DNA from: Mycolicibacterium sp. P9-22
GTDB taxonomy: Bacteria; Actinomycetota; Actinomycetes; Mycobacteriales; Mycobacteriaceae
Direction of reading: 5' to 3'
Assembly: GCF_008329585.1 (NCBI RefSeq)
Contig: NZ_NPKP01000003.1
Coordinates: forward strand, 124,001-188,000
Length of the DNA: 64,000 bases
Every line of letters begins with the position of its first letter. Position 1 is the stretch's first letter. This document shows, one piece after another, positions 36,819-45,046 of this stretch. The translations under genes were made by a program, and so were the position numbers. Below the pieces are notes generated by a model that saw only the letters and a program-made list of their open reading frames with translations, searched no databases and was not told where the DNA came from.

Positions 36819-37471
36819 CCGAGCCACAGACAGTCAAGGGATGGAGCCGGCCGCAGATGGCCGCCCGGGTCGCCAGTGAGTTGCGCGACGGCGAATACGT
36901 CAATCTCGGGATCGGCCTGCCGACCCTGGTGCCGGGTTTCCTGGACCCGTCCGTTCGGGTCACCCTGCACTCGGAGAACGGCATTCTGGGCACCGGTCCC
37001 TATCCCCTTGAGGCTGAGGTCGATTCGAACCTCATCAACGCCGGCAAGGAAACGGTGACCGTCCTGCCCGGTGCGGCATTCTTCGATTCGGCGCTGTCAT
37101 TCGGGATGATCCGCGGCGGGCACATCGATGTCGCCGTGCTGGGCGGGATGGAAGTGTCGCGGTTCGGCGACCTGGCCAACTGGATGGTGCCCGGCAAGAT
37201 GGTCAAGGGCATGGGCGGGGCCATGGACCTGGTCCACGGTGCCGCGCGGGTCATCGTCCTGATGGAACACACTGACCGGCAGGGCAATCCGAAGATTCTC
37301 TCGGAGTGCACGCTGCCGCTGACCGGTGAGCGGGTCGTCCACCGCATCGTCACCGATCTTGCGGTCATCGATATCCCGGGTGACGGCGAGCTGGTGCTCG
37401 TGGAGACCGCACCGGGCGTCACCGTCGAGGATGTCCGCGCGGCGACGGGTGCGCCACTCACGCAGCGTTGA
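36815..37471 (+). CDS. scoB: 3-oxoacid CoA-transferase subunit B
   Basis: A 218-residue beta subunit with the catalytic glutamate in [12 protein letters not shown] and the [14 protein letters not shown] block. It is the partner of the upstream alpha subunit. Its 3' end overlaps the convergent HNH gene by 14 bases. The operon gives the acetoacetate-activating step expected after the 3-hydroxybutyrate dehydrogenase. Confidence 0.9.
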   Translation: MTEPQTVKGWSRPQMAARVASELRDGEYVNLGIGLPTLVPGFLDPSVRVTLHSENGILGTGPYPLEAEVDSNLINAGKETVTVLPGAAFFDSALSFGMIRGGHIDVAVLGGMEVSRFGDLANWMVPGKMVKGMGGAMDLVHGAARVIVLMEHTDRQGNPKILSECTLPLTGERVVHRIVTDLAVIDIPGDGELVLVETAPGVTVEDVRAATGAPLTQR

Positions 37472-38735
37472 ACCTGACTAGGTCTACGCTCAGGCCGCAC
37501 TCGATGACGCTGACCGTTCTGACCGGCGGGCCCGGTAGCGGTGGGGCGGTCGATCGGTAGACGGCGCCGGTCGGCGTGGTGAACTCGGCTGTATGCGCAC
37601 CGTCGACCTCCTCGGTGCGCACGGACCAGCCCGGCGCCTCCTTGGCGTAGTTGCCGGCCTCGCACAGCCCGAGCCCGTTCAGTGCGCTCGTCGGGCCGTG
37701 CCTACGTCGGGGAACCGCATGGTCGTGGTGCCGAATCGGTGCATCGCAGTATGGAGTTCGGCATGTTCGGTCCCGAAGCTCCAACAATGTGGACAGGCCC
37801 TTCGGGAACAGCTGCGCCCGCGACTCCATCGCCACCAGATGGCCGGACTGCGGGTGCCGGTACAACCGCCGGAGTGTCGATTTCAGTTCCGGGTCGGCCG
37901 CGCCGCCGGTGAGAGTGCGCGCGAAACCGGCCGGAACAGGACCGTAATCGGCCAACCAGGCGGGCGACTCATCGTCGCCGGCCAGGGTCGTATCGGCCAT
38001 CACCAAGTTCAGTGTCATCGGTACGGGTTGTTCCGCAGGGCGGCCGGTGGTCCGTTCGACGAGGGTGTCGGCCATGATCTGCCCGCGCGAGCGGTCGTCG
38101 AAGGTGGTGTCGGCGGCGCGCTTCAACGCGGCATACACCGCGACACCCTGGGCGACGGGCAGCAGCGCCGTCACATAGGCCATCGTGTCTGGGGCCGGAC
38201 GGATGGTCACGCAGCGGTCTTCGGCGGCCTTGGCCGAGCGTGCCACCACCGCCTCGACATCCAGCCGTGTGACGATGGCCTTCGCCTCGGCCGCCACCCG
38301 CTTGTCGCCCCAGCCCTCCAGCCGGGAAGGATCGGCACAGAGTTCGGCATCGAGCTGGCGGCGGTGATCGACACTCAGGCAGGCGGATTCGCGCACGATC
38401 AGGGTTGCCCGCCATTCCGAGAGGTGTCCGCGTTCCAGCGCGGCGAGGGTATGTGGCATCTCGTGGACCAACGCGCGCGCCATCCCGAGATGGGTGCCGC
38501 CGCGTATCGGCGCCTCATGGCGGGCCAACGCGACTTCGGCGGCCAGACCGCGCCCGCGTTGAGCCGCCGGGACACCGGCGAGGGCCTCGGCGGCGCGCCG
38601 TTTGGCGGCCCACTGCGCGGTGGCCCGGGCCTGGGCGGCGGCTGCCGCGGACTTGAGTCGTTCGAAACGCTCGACATCGGCCCGCAGCTCCGCCTCGGTG
38701 GCATCCGGGTCGATGTCGAACAAACTTTCGAACAT
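37458..38735 (-). CDS. DUF222/HNH endonuclease domain protein (13E12-type)
   Basis: A 425-residue protein with an N-terminal DUF222 domain (Ala/Arg-rich helices, [30 protein letters not shown]) and a C-terminal HNH motif ([20 protein letters not shown] ... NGLGLC). These are the 13E12-like proteins found in multiple copies in mycobacteria and linked to mobile or repeated DNA; their function is not established. ATG chosen at [13 protein letters not shown]. It probably arrived as an insertion, as it interrupts unrelated metabolic genes. Confidence 0.85.
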   Translation of the reverse strand: MFESLFDIDPDATEAELRADVERFERLKSAAAAAQARATAQWAAKRRAAEALAGVPAAQRGRGLAAEVALARHEAPIRGGTHLGMARALVHEMPHTLAALERGHLSEWRATLIVRESACLSVDHRRQLDAELCADPSRLEGWGDKRVAAEAKAIVTRLDVEAVVARSAKAAEDRCVTIRPAPDTMAYVTALLPVAQGVAVYAALKRAADTTFDDRSRGQIMADTLVERTTGRPAEQPVPMTLNLVMADTTLAGDDESPAWLADYGPVPAGFARTLTGGAADPELKSTLRRLYRHPQSGHLVAMESRAQLFPKGLSTLLELRDRTCRTPYCDAPIRHHDHAVPRRRHGPTSALNGLGLCEAGNYAKEAPGWSVRTEEVDGAHTAEFTTPTGAVYRSTAPPLPGPPVRTVSVIECGLSVDLVRFNAA

Positions 38736-38821
38736 GTCCGCAATGCTACCCACTACCCCCGACAAACAATGGTGGCTAGCGGTAACGACATCGGCGCACC
38801 GAGCGCGCAGTGTTATCGCCC

Positions 38822-39646
38822 ATGAGCATCCTCAGGACCGACGACGGCACCGACATCTTCTACAAGGACTGGGGTACCGGTCAGCCGATCGTGTTCAGCC
38901 ACGGCTGGCCGCTGTCCTCGGACGACTGGGACAACCAGATGCTGTTCTTTCTGGGCCAGGGCTACCGGGTGATCGCTCACGACCGCCGCGGGCACGGCCG
39001 CTCCACCCAGACTCCGGGTGGGCACGACGTCGACCACTACGCCGACGATCTCGCGGCACTGGTCGAGCATCTCGACCTGCATGAGGCCATCCACGTCGGG
39101 CACTCCACCGGCGGCGGCGAGGTGGTCCGCTTCCTGGCCCGCCACGGCGAGAGTCGCGCCGCCAAGGCCGCCATCATCAGTGCTGTGCCCCCGCTGATGG
39201 TGCAGACCGAGGCGAACCCGGAGGGCTTGCCCAAGAGCGTGTTCGACGATCTGCAGGCGCAGCTGGCGGCCAACCGTTCGGAGTTCTACCGCGCGCTACC
39301 GTCGGGCCCGTTCTACAACTACGACAAGCCCGGCGTGGAGCCGTCGGAGGCCGTCATCGCCAACTGGTGGCGCCAGGGCATGATGGGCGACGCGTTCTCC
39401 CACTATGACGGCATTGTCGCGTTCTCACAGACCGATTTCACCGAGGACCTGAAGAAGATCACCGTGCCCACACTGGTGATGCACAGTCGCGGCGACCAGA
39501 TCGTTCCCTATGCGGCCGCCGGCCCGAAATCAGCTGCGCTACTGCAGAACGGGACGTTGATCAGCTACGAGGACTTCCCGCACGGCATGCCCACCACACA
39601 CGCCGACGTCATCAACGCCGATTTGCTGGCTTTTCTGAGATCCTGA
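38822..39646 (+). CDS. Alpha/beta hydrolase, cofactor-free haloperoxidase-like
   Basis: A 274-residue hydrolase with GQPIVFSHGWPLSSDDWDNQ, the nucleophile elbow VGHSTGGGEVVRFLARHG and the late catalytic HGMPTTHAD. This elbow is that of non-heme chloroperoxidases/arylesterases, which in practice are esterases or perhydrolases. Cytoplasmic; the substrate is unknown. The ATG follows the DUF222/HNH gene divergently after 86 bases. The 3' end overlaps the aminotransferase gene by 35 bases. Confidence 0.85.
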   Translation: MSILRTDDGTDIFYKDWGTGQPIVFSHGWPLSSDDWDNQMLFFLGQGYRVIAHDRRGHGRSTQTPGGHDVDHYADDLAALVEHLDLHEAIHVGHSTGGGEVVRFLARHGESRAAKAAIISAVPPLMVQTEANPEGLPKSVFDDLQAQLAANRSEFYRALPSGPFYNYDKPGVEPSEAVIANWWRQGMMGDAFSHYDGIVAFSQTDFTEDLKKITVPTLVMHSRGDQIVPYAAAGPKSAALLQNGTLISYEDFPHGMPTTHADVINADLLAFLRS

Positions 39647-40808
39647 GCCACGGCCCCATGCGCTCCAGTGCCGTGGTGATATCGGCGGCGGCGCCGGCGA
39701 ATGACAGCCGGACGAACGAACCTCCGTTCACGGTGTCGAAGTCGACACCGGGTGCGATGGCAACACCGGTGTCGGCCAACAGCTTCGCACAGAAGTCAAG
39801 GGAGTCGGTGGAGTAGTCGGAGATGTCGGCGTACACGTAGAACGCGCCGTCGGCCGGGGCCAGGCGGTCCAGCCCGATATCGGCGAGCCCGTTCAACAAC
39901 AGCTCCCGATTGACGGTGTATTCGCCGACCAGGCCATCGGCCTCGGCCAGTGAGGCCGGGTCGAAGGCCGCCACCGCCGCCAGCTGCGGAAGCGTCGGAG
40001 GGCAGATGGAGAAGTTACCGGTCAGCCGGTCGACCGCCCGGCGCAGCGGTTCCGGCACCAGCAGCCAGCCCAGTCGCCAGCCCGTCATGGCGAAGTACTT
40101 CGAGAAGCTGTTCACGACAATGGGATTGCGTGATGTCTCCCATGCGCAGCTGGGCGCCGGGGCGCCCGGGTAGACAAGGCCGTGGTACAGCTCGTCGCTG
40201 ACCAACTGCACGTCGCGGTCATCGCACCAGTTCACGATGGCGGCCAGATCGGCGGGCGGGATGACGGTGCCGGTCGGGTTCGCCGGACTGGCGATGATCA
40301 GTCCCTTGACCGGTGGATCCAGCGCCTCCAGCATCTGTACGGTTGGCTGAAAGCGGGTGTCAGGGCCGCATGGCACCTCGACCGGCTCACATCCGAGGGC
40401 GGACAGGATGTTCCGGTAACAGGGATAGCCGGGACTGGTCACCGCCACCCGGTCACCGATGTCGAAGCAGGACAGGAAGGCCAACAGGAACCCGCCGGTG
40501 GATCCGGTGGTGATGACCACCGCGTCGGCATCCACCTGGATACCGTGCCGGTCCAGATAGGACGCGGCGATCGCCTCGCGCAGCTGCGGAATGCCCAGGG
40601 CCACCGTGTAACCGAGGTTGTGGTGCTCCAGCGCGTCGACGGCAGCGGCCCGTACCGGGGCCGGGGCCTGTGCACTGGGCTGTCCCGCGGACAGGTTGAT
40701 CAGATCGCCGTGGGTGCGCTGACGTTCGGCGGCGGCCAGCCATACATCCATCACGTAGAACGGTGGGATCCCTGCGCGCAGCGCGACGCGGCCGGTGTTT
40801 GCGGTCAT
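39612..40808 (-). CDS. Class I/II pyridoxal-phosphate aminotransferase (Rv3565/aspB position)
   Basis: A 398-residue fold-type I aminotransferase: substrate loop NLSAGQPSAQAP, ASPANPTG, SDELYHGLVYPG and the PLP lysine in NSFSKYFAMTGWRLGW. The N-terminus GIPPFYVMDVW is that of the mycobacterial protein annotated AspB, encoded between fadE33 and nat in M. tuberculosis. The amino-group partner is uncertain. Here it is separated from the fadE genes by three small unrelated genes. Confidence 0.85.
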   Translation of the reverse strand: MTANTGRVALRAGIPPFYVMDVWLAAAERQRTHGDLINLSAGQPSAQAPAPVRAAAVDALEHHNLGYTVALGIPQLREAIAASYLDRHGIQVDADAVVITTGSTGGFLLAFLSCFDIGDRVAVTSPGYPCYRNILSALGCEPVEVPCGPDTRFQPTVQMLEALDPPVKGLIIASPANPTGTVIPPADLAAIVNWCDDRDVQLVSDELYHGLVYPGAPAPSCAWETSRNPIVVNSFSKYFAMTGWRLGWLLVPEPLRRAVDRLTGNFSICPPTLPQLAAVAAFDPASLAEADGLVGEYTVNRELLLNGLADIGLDRLAPADGAFYVYADISDYSTDSLDFCAKLLADTGVAIAPGVDFDTVNGGSFVRLSFAGAAADITTALERMGPWLRISEKPANRR

Positions 40809-40834
40809 CGGTTCCAGGCTAGTCTGCGAGCATC

Positions 40835-41389
40835 ATGACCACACTCAAGAACCGGCCGAACAGTGCCCTGCTCGTCGTCGATGTGCAGAACACCGTCCTG
40901 GCCGACGCGGTCGGGCGCGATGACGTGGTCGCCGCCGTCGGCCGGCTCATCGATCGAGCCCGATCCCAGCGGGTCCCGGTGGTGTGGGTGCAGCACTCCG
41001 GCGACGAGCTCGAGCGGGGTAGCGACGGCTGGCGCATCGTCGAGGAACTGACGCGAGCCGACACCGATCCGCTGGTGGAGAAGCAGCACGGCGACGCGTT
41101 CGAGGACACCACGCTCGAAGGCGTGCTCGACAGTCTGGGCGTCGGCCGGCTGGTGGTGGCCGGTGCCTCCAGCGATCAGTGCATCCGTTCGACGATCCAC
41201 GGGGCATTCGCGCGCGGATATGACGTCACGCTTGTCGGGGACGCGCACACCACCAGCGACTTGACCCAGTGGGGGGCGCCGCCGCCCGAGCAGGTGATCG
41301 CGCACACCAACCTCTACTGGTCGTATCAGACCGCACCGGGTAAGACCGCCGACGTCGCCGACGCGGATGACGTGCAGCTGAGCGGTTAG
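40835..41389 (+). CDS. Isochorismatase-family cysteine hydrolase
   Basis: A 184-residue cysteine hydrolase with the catalytic Asp in LLVVDVQN, Lys in VEKQHGDAFEDT and the nucleophilic Cys in ASSDQCIRSTIHGAF. Such enzymes hydrolyse amides or C-N bonds of small molecules (nicotinamidase, isochorismatase and related). The exact substrate cannot be told. ATG start 26 bases from the divergent aminotransferase gene. The 3' end overlaps the ArsR gene by 4 bases. Confidence 0.85.
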   Translation: MTTLKNRPNSALLVVDVQNTVLADAVGRDDVVAAVGRLIDRARSQRVPVVWVQHSGDELERGSDGWRIVEELTRADTDPLVEKQHGDAFEDTTLEGVLDSLGVGRLVVAGASSDQCIRSTIHGAFARGYDVTLVGDAHTTSDLTQWGAPPPEQVIAHTNLYWSYQTAPGKTADVADADDVQLSG

Positions 41390-41664
41390 CGAAGCACTGC
41401 TTCGAGCAGTCCTGGAAACTGCGCGTCGAGTTCGCTGCGCCGCAGCCTGAGGTATTTGCGCCGGCCCTCTTCGCGCTCGGCCATCACGCCGGCGCTGACC
41501 AGAACCCGGAAGTGGTAACTGGCGGTCGACTTGGCCACGGGCACGTCGACCTGCCCGCACGACACCTCACCGGTCGCACTGTCTGCCAGCTGTCGCACGA
41601 TACCGAGTCGCACCGGGTCGCCGATCGCGTGCAGCACCGCGACCAGGTCTTCTGCGTGGGCCAT
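41386..41664 (-). CDS. ArsR-family transcriptional regulator
   Basis: A 92-residue winged-helix repressor: VAVLHAIGDPVRLGIVRQL, then KSTASYHFRVLVSAGV as the recognition helix and a wing rich in Arg (EEGRRKYLRLRR). No metal-site cysteines of the classic type are present. ATG with AAGGA about 9 bases upstream. It diverges from a DUF1330 gene, and the intergenic region carries repeated TTCGA motifs. Confidence 0.85.
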   Translation of the reverse strand: MAHAEDLVAVLHAIGDPVRLGIVRQLADSATGEVSCGQVDVPVAKSTASYHFRVLVSAGVMAEREEGRRKYLRLRRSELDAQFPGLLEAVLR

Positions 41665-41712
41665 TTGTTCGATATCCTTCGAACTATCATCACTTCGATA
41701 CTCGTCGAACAA
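41665..41712. promoter_or_regulatory. Candidate operator region with TTCGA inverted repeats
   Basis: TTGTTCGA (41665-41672) and TCGAACAA (41705-41712) form a perfect inverted pair 32 bases apart. Further TTCGAA and TTCGATA copies lie between them. Likely operator of the ArsR gene and divergent DUF1330 gene. Confidence 0.55.
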
Positions 41713-41736
41713 TACTCGAAAGGGACGGTGCCAACC

Positions 41737-42033
41737 GTGTCGGCCTACCTCATTCACATAGACCCTGAATCGGGGTTCACCGACGACTCGGCGATCGCCG
41801 ACTACGGCGCTCACGTCGGCGCCATCGTCGAGGCATACGGCGGCAGGTACCTGGTTCGCCACCAGGTGTTCGACCCCCTGGAGGGGTCGCTGCCGACGAA
41901 TCACATGACGCTGCTGGAGTTCTCGTCCATGGCGCAACTGCGGGCGTTCTACGATTCCGAGGACTACCGGCCGTGGCTGGAGCTGAGGCGACGGATCAGT
42001 CCCGACAATCATTTGATCGTCGTCGAAAGCTAG
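41737..42033 (+). CDS. DUF1330 domain protein
   Basis: A 98-residue dimeric alpha/beta-barrel-like protein of the DUF1330 family (SAYLIHIDPES ... GGRYLVRHQ ... LLEFSSMAQLRAFYDSEDYRPW). The family has the ferredoxin-like fold of heme/stress monooxygenase relatives but no established reaction. GTG at 41737 gives the family N-terminus; GTG at 41728, nearer AAAGGG, is possible. It is probably controlled by the divergent ArsR gene. The 3' end overlaps fadE33 by 4 bases. Confidence 0.8.
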   Translation: MSAYLIHIDPESGFTDDSAIADYGAHVGAIVEAYGGRYLVRHQVFDPLEGSLPTNHMTLLEFSSMAQLRAFYDSEDYRPWLELRRRISPDNHLIVVES

Positions 42034-42965
42034 AACACCTCGGCTTCGAGCCTGCGCAGATGCTCGCGCGGAGGCCCCAGCAACTGCGCGCTGCCGTGCG
42101 CACGCTTGAAATACAGCTGGATATCGTGCTCCCACGTGATGGCAATACCGCCGTGCATCTGGACGGCTTCACCGACCACGGATGTCAGTGCCTCGCTCGC
42201 GAAGACCCGTGCCAGCGATGCCGATACGGGTGAGGGTTCGGCGATGGCGTCGTAGACGACTGCGCGCGCGGTCTGGACGGCGACATACCGATCGGCCATC
42301 CGGTGCTTGAGCGCCTGGAAACTGCCGATCGGACGGCCGAACTGCACCCGGTCCTTGGTGTAGGCCACCGTCAGGTCGAGGGCGCGCGACGCCGCGCCGA
42401 TCTGCTCGGCCGCCAGCAGTAGCGCCGCGGTATCGGCCAGCCCGGGATCGCCTCCCAGCGGGGTCATCTCGCCCGCGCCGACCGCCGACAGTCGACGAGT
42501 CAGGTCCATCGTCGACTTGGCCTGTACGGTGCAGGCGTTCCAGCGGGTCAGGTGCTCACCGTCCGCGGCGATCACCACATCGGCGATATCGCCGTTGATG
42601 ACGTACTCGGGATCGAAGACCACCGTCCCGATCGAGATACCCTCGGCCAGGCCCTCCAGCGGTTCGTGGTCCTCGGCGCTCAGCAGTGCCAGCTCGGCCA
42701 GCGTGGTGCCCAGCAGCGGGGTCGGGACCAGCGCCTTGCCGAGTTCCTCCAGCACCACCGCGGCATCGGCGAGTTCGCCGCCGGCGCCACCCAGGTCCTC
42801 GGGCACGACAAGTGCTGCGGCGCCGACCTGTTCGCACAGCAGCTTCCACAGGGCCTCGTCGTAGCCGCGCTCGGATTCCATCGCGCGCCGCACGGCCTCG
42901 GGATTGGCGTGCTTGTCGACCAGCGCGGCGACGGTGGAGCGCAGCAGGTCGCGTTCTTCACTCAC
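42030..42965 (-). CDS. fadE33: Acyl-CoA dehydrogenase FadE33
   Basis: A 311-residue acyl-CoA dehydrogenase chain: VVPEDLGGAGG near residue 55, GRPIGSFQALKHRMAD and the C-terminal QMHGGIAITWEHD. It is shorter than canonical dehydrogenases, like the beta-type partners of steroid heteromeric FadEs. In M. tuberculosis FadE33 pairs with FadE31 and belongs to the KstR2 regulon for C/D-ring breakdown. GTG start overlapping the fadE32 stop (GTGA). Confidence 0.87.
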   Translation of the reverse strand: MSEERDLLRSTVAALVDKHANPEAVRRAMESERGYDEALWKLLCEQVGAAALVVPEDLGGAGGELADAAVVLEELGKALVPTPLLGTTLAELALLSAEDHEPLEGLAEGISIGTVVFDPEYVINGDIADVVIAADGEHLTRWNACTVQAKSTMDLTRRLSAVGAGEMTPLGGDPGLADTAALLLAAEQIGAASRALDLTVAYTKDRVQFGRPIGSFQALKHRMADRYVAVQTARAVVYDAIAEPSPVSASLARVFASEALTSVVGEAVQMHGGIAITWEHDIQLYFKRAHGSAQLLGPPREHLRRLEAEVF

Positions 42966-43918
42966 GGCAGAACCTCCAGCAGTCGGCGACGGTGCAGCGT
43001 CGGATCGCCCCAGGCCGAACGCAGCGCCTGCACCCGCAGCAGCAGTAGGGACAGGTCATGCTCCTGGGTGAAACCGATGGCGCCATGGGTCTGCAATGAC
43101 GAACGGGCGGACAGCAGTGCGGCATCGGCGGCGGCGACCTTGGCCGCACTGACATCGCGGGCGGTATCGGCGGACGCGTCGGCCAGCGAGAGCGCCGCCC
43201 CGTACACCAGCGGGCGGGCCAGCTCGAGGGCGATGTGCACATCGGCCAGCTTGTGTTTGATCGACTGATAGGAGCCGATGACGCGGCCGAACTGGGTGCG
43301 CTGCTTGGCATACGCCACCGACTGGTCGAGCATGGCCTGCCCGGCGCCGATCAGCTGCGCCGCAGTGGCCAGCACACCGAATTCGTAGGCGCGCGCGGTG
43401 TCGGCGGCCTGTGCGGCCCCGGAAGCGCTGACCTCGAAGAGCTTTCGCGCCGGATCCACCGAATCACGGGCCGCACCGCCGGAGGCACCGCTGACCTGAC
43501 CGTCCCCGGCGAGCAGCACCAGATCGGCGAAATCGGCGTTGACGGCGTACGGGACCTGCGGGGGCAAAGCGACGGTCGCGATCGATTCGCCCGCGGCCAG
43601 CGCGGCGGCCCGCTCGTCATCGCTGAGCAGCAGCGGTGCGACGACGATGGATTCGGTGACCGGCCCGGGCACCGCCCAGTAGCCGAGGCGTTCCAGCGCC
43701 ACCACCGCATCGACCGGGTGCGCATCGATACCGTCGAATTTCTCGGCCACCAGCAGCGCGGTGACGCCGAGTTCGGCCAGCTGGTTCCAGACCTTGCGGC
43801 CAGGTGCGGTGTCACCGTCAGCCCAGGCGCGGACCGCGGCAGGCACATTCGCCGCGCCGAGCGCGGCATCGATGCTGGATGCGAAATCGCGCTGCTGTTC
43901 GTCGATCTCGAAGTTCAC
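42962..43918 (-). CDS. fadE32: Acyl-CoA dehydrogenase FadE32
   Basis: A 318-residue short FadE chain: NFEIDEQQRDFASSIDAAL, GRVIGSYQSIKHKLADVHIALE and LQTHGAIGFTQEHD. It is an expected alpha/beta partner of FadE31 in a steroid-type heterotetramer. GTG start overlapping the fadE31 stop. The run fadD3-fadE31-fadE32-fadE33 has the same order as Rv3561-Rv3564. Confidence 0.87.
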   Translation of the reverse strand: MNFEIDEQQRDFASSIDAALGAANVPAAVRAWADGDTAPGRKVWNQLAELGVTALLVAEKFDGIDAHPVDAVVALERLGYWAVPGPVTESIVVAPLLLSDDERAAALAAGESIATVALPPQVPYAVNADFADLVLLAGDGQVSGASGGAARDSVDPARKLFEVSASGAAQAADTARAYEFGVLATAAQLIGAGQAMLDQSVAYAKQRTQFGRVIGSYQSIKHKLADVHIALELARPLVYGAALSLADASADTARDVSAAKVAAADAALLSARSSLQTHGAIGFTQEHDLSLLLLRVQALRSAWGDPTLHRRRLLEVLP

Positions 43919-45045
43919 TTCGGCTCCCGGGGCAGACCGAGTAGGCGCTCGGCGATGATGTTGCGCTGGATCTCGTTGGTGCCGGCGTAGATCGGGCCGC
44001 CCAGCGCGAACAGCAGGCCCTCGGTCCAGTCGTCGACGATCTCGGCGTCGGCGCCTCGCAGATCCAGGGCAGTCTGGTGCAGCGCGACGTCCAGGTCGGA
44101 CCAGAACACCTTGGTCACCGAGGATTCGGCCCCGAGTTCACCGCCGCCGGCCAGTCGGGTGACGGTGCCGAAGGTGTGCAGCCGGTAGGCCTGTGCCTTG
44201 ATCCAGGCATCGGCAACCCGGTCGGTGAAGGCCGGGTCGGGGTTGGATTTCCACTGTGCGACAAGTCGTTCGGCCGGTGCGAGGAAGCGGGCGGGGCTGC
44301 GCAACGACATGCCACGCTCGTTGCTCGACGTGCTCATCGCTGCGCGCCAGCCCTCGTTGACCTCGCCGATGACGTCCCGGTCCGGGACGAACACGTCATC
44401 GAGGAAGACTTCACCGAAGCCGGTGTCGCCTCCGAGTTGGGCGATGGGCCGGACGGTGATGCCGTCGGCGTGCAAGTCGAACATGAAGTAGGTGAGGCCC
44501 TTGTGCCGCTGGGCCTGCGGGTCGGAGCGGAACAGCCCGAAACCACGCTCTCCGAACGGGGCTCGTGAGCTCCAGATCTTCTGCCCGTTGAGCTGCCAGC
44601 CGCCGTCGACCTTGGTGGCCGTCGACCGCAGCGAGGCCAGGTCACTGCCGGACTCCGGCTCCGACCAGGCCTGCGCCCAGATCTCGTCGCCGCTGGCCAT
44701 CTTGGGCAACACCCGGTCCAGCTGTTCCTTGGTGCCGTGCGCGAACAGTGTGGGCGCCAGCATGGAGGTGCCGTTGGCGCTGGCCCGCCCGGGTGCGCCG
44801 GCGCGGAAGTACTCCTCCTCGAACGCGATCCACTGCAGTAGGGTGGCGTCGCGGCCGCCGTACTCCTTGGGCCATGCGATCACCGAGAGGCCGGCGTCGA
44901 AAAGCACCTTGTCCCAGCGGCGATGCTGCTCGAAGCCTTCCCGGGTGTCGTAGGACTCGGTCGGGAACGACTCGCGGTTGGCCGCCAGGAAGTCCCGGAC
45001 CTCGGCCCGGAATTCCTCGGTTCCCTCATCGAAATTCAGATCCAC
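43915..45045 (-). CDS. fadE31: Acyl-CoA dehydrogenase FadE31
   Basis: A 376-residue full-length FadE with FAD-binding blocks AWSEPESGSDLA and LNGQKIWSS and the closing YAGTNEIQRNIIAERLLGLPREPK. It is the complete subunit of the FadE31-32/FadE31-33 heteromers that act on HIP-derived CoA esters. GTG chosen at VDLNFDEGTEEF with GAAGGG upstream; a longer frame enters fadD3. One base separates it from fadD3. Confidence 0.89.
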   Translation of the reverse strand: MDLNFDEGTEEFRAEVRDFLAANRESFPTESYDTREGFEQHRRWDKVLFDAGLSVIAWPKEYGGRDATLLQWIAFEEEYFRAGAPGRASANGTSMLAPTLFAHGTKEQLDRVLPKMASGDEIWAQAWSEPESGSDLASLRSTATKVDGGWQLNGQKIWSSRAPFGERGFGLFRSDPQAQRHKGLTYFMFDLHADGITVRPIAQLGGDTGFGEVFLDDVFVPDRDVIGEVNEGWRAAMSTSSNERGMSLRSPARFLAPAERLVAQWKSNPDPAFTDRVADAWIKAQAYRLHTFGTVTRLAGGGELGAESSVTKVFWSDLDVALHQTALDLRGADAEIVDDWTEGLLFALGGPIYAGTNEIQRNIIAERLLGLPREPK

Positions 45046-45046
45046 C

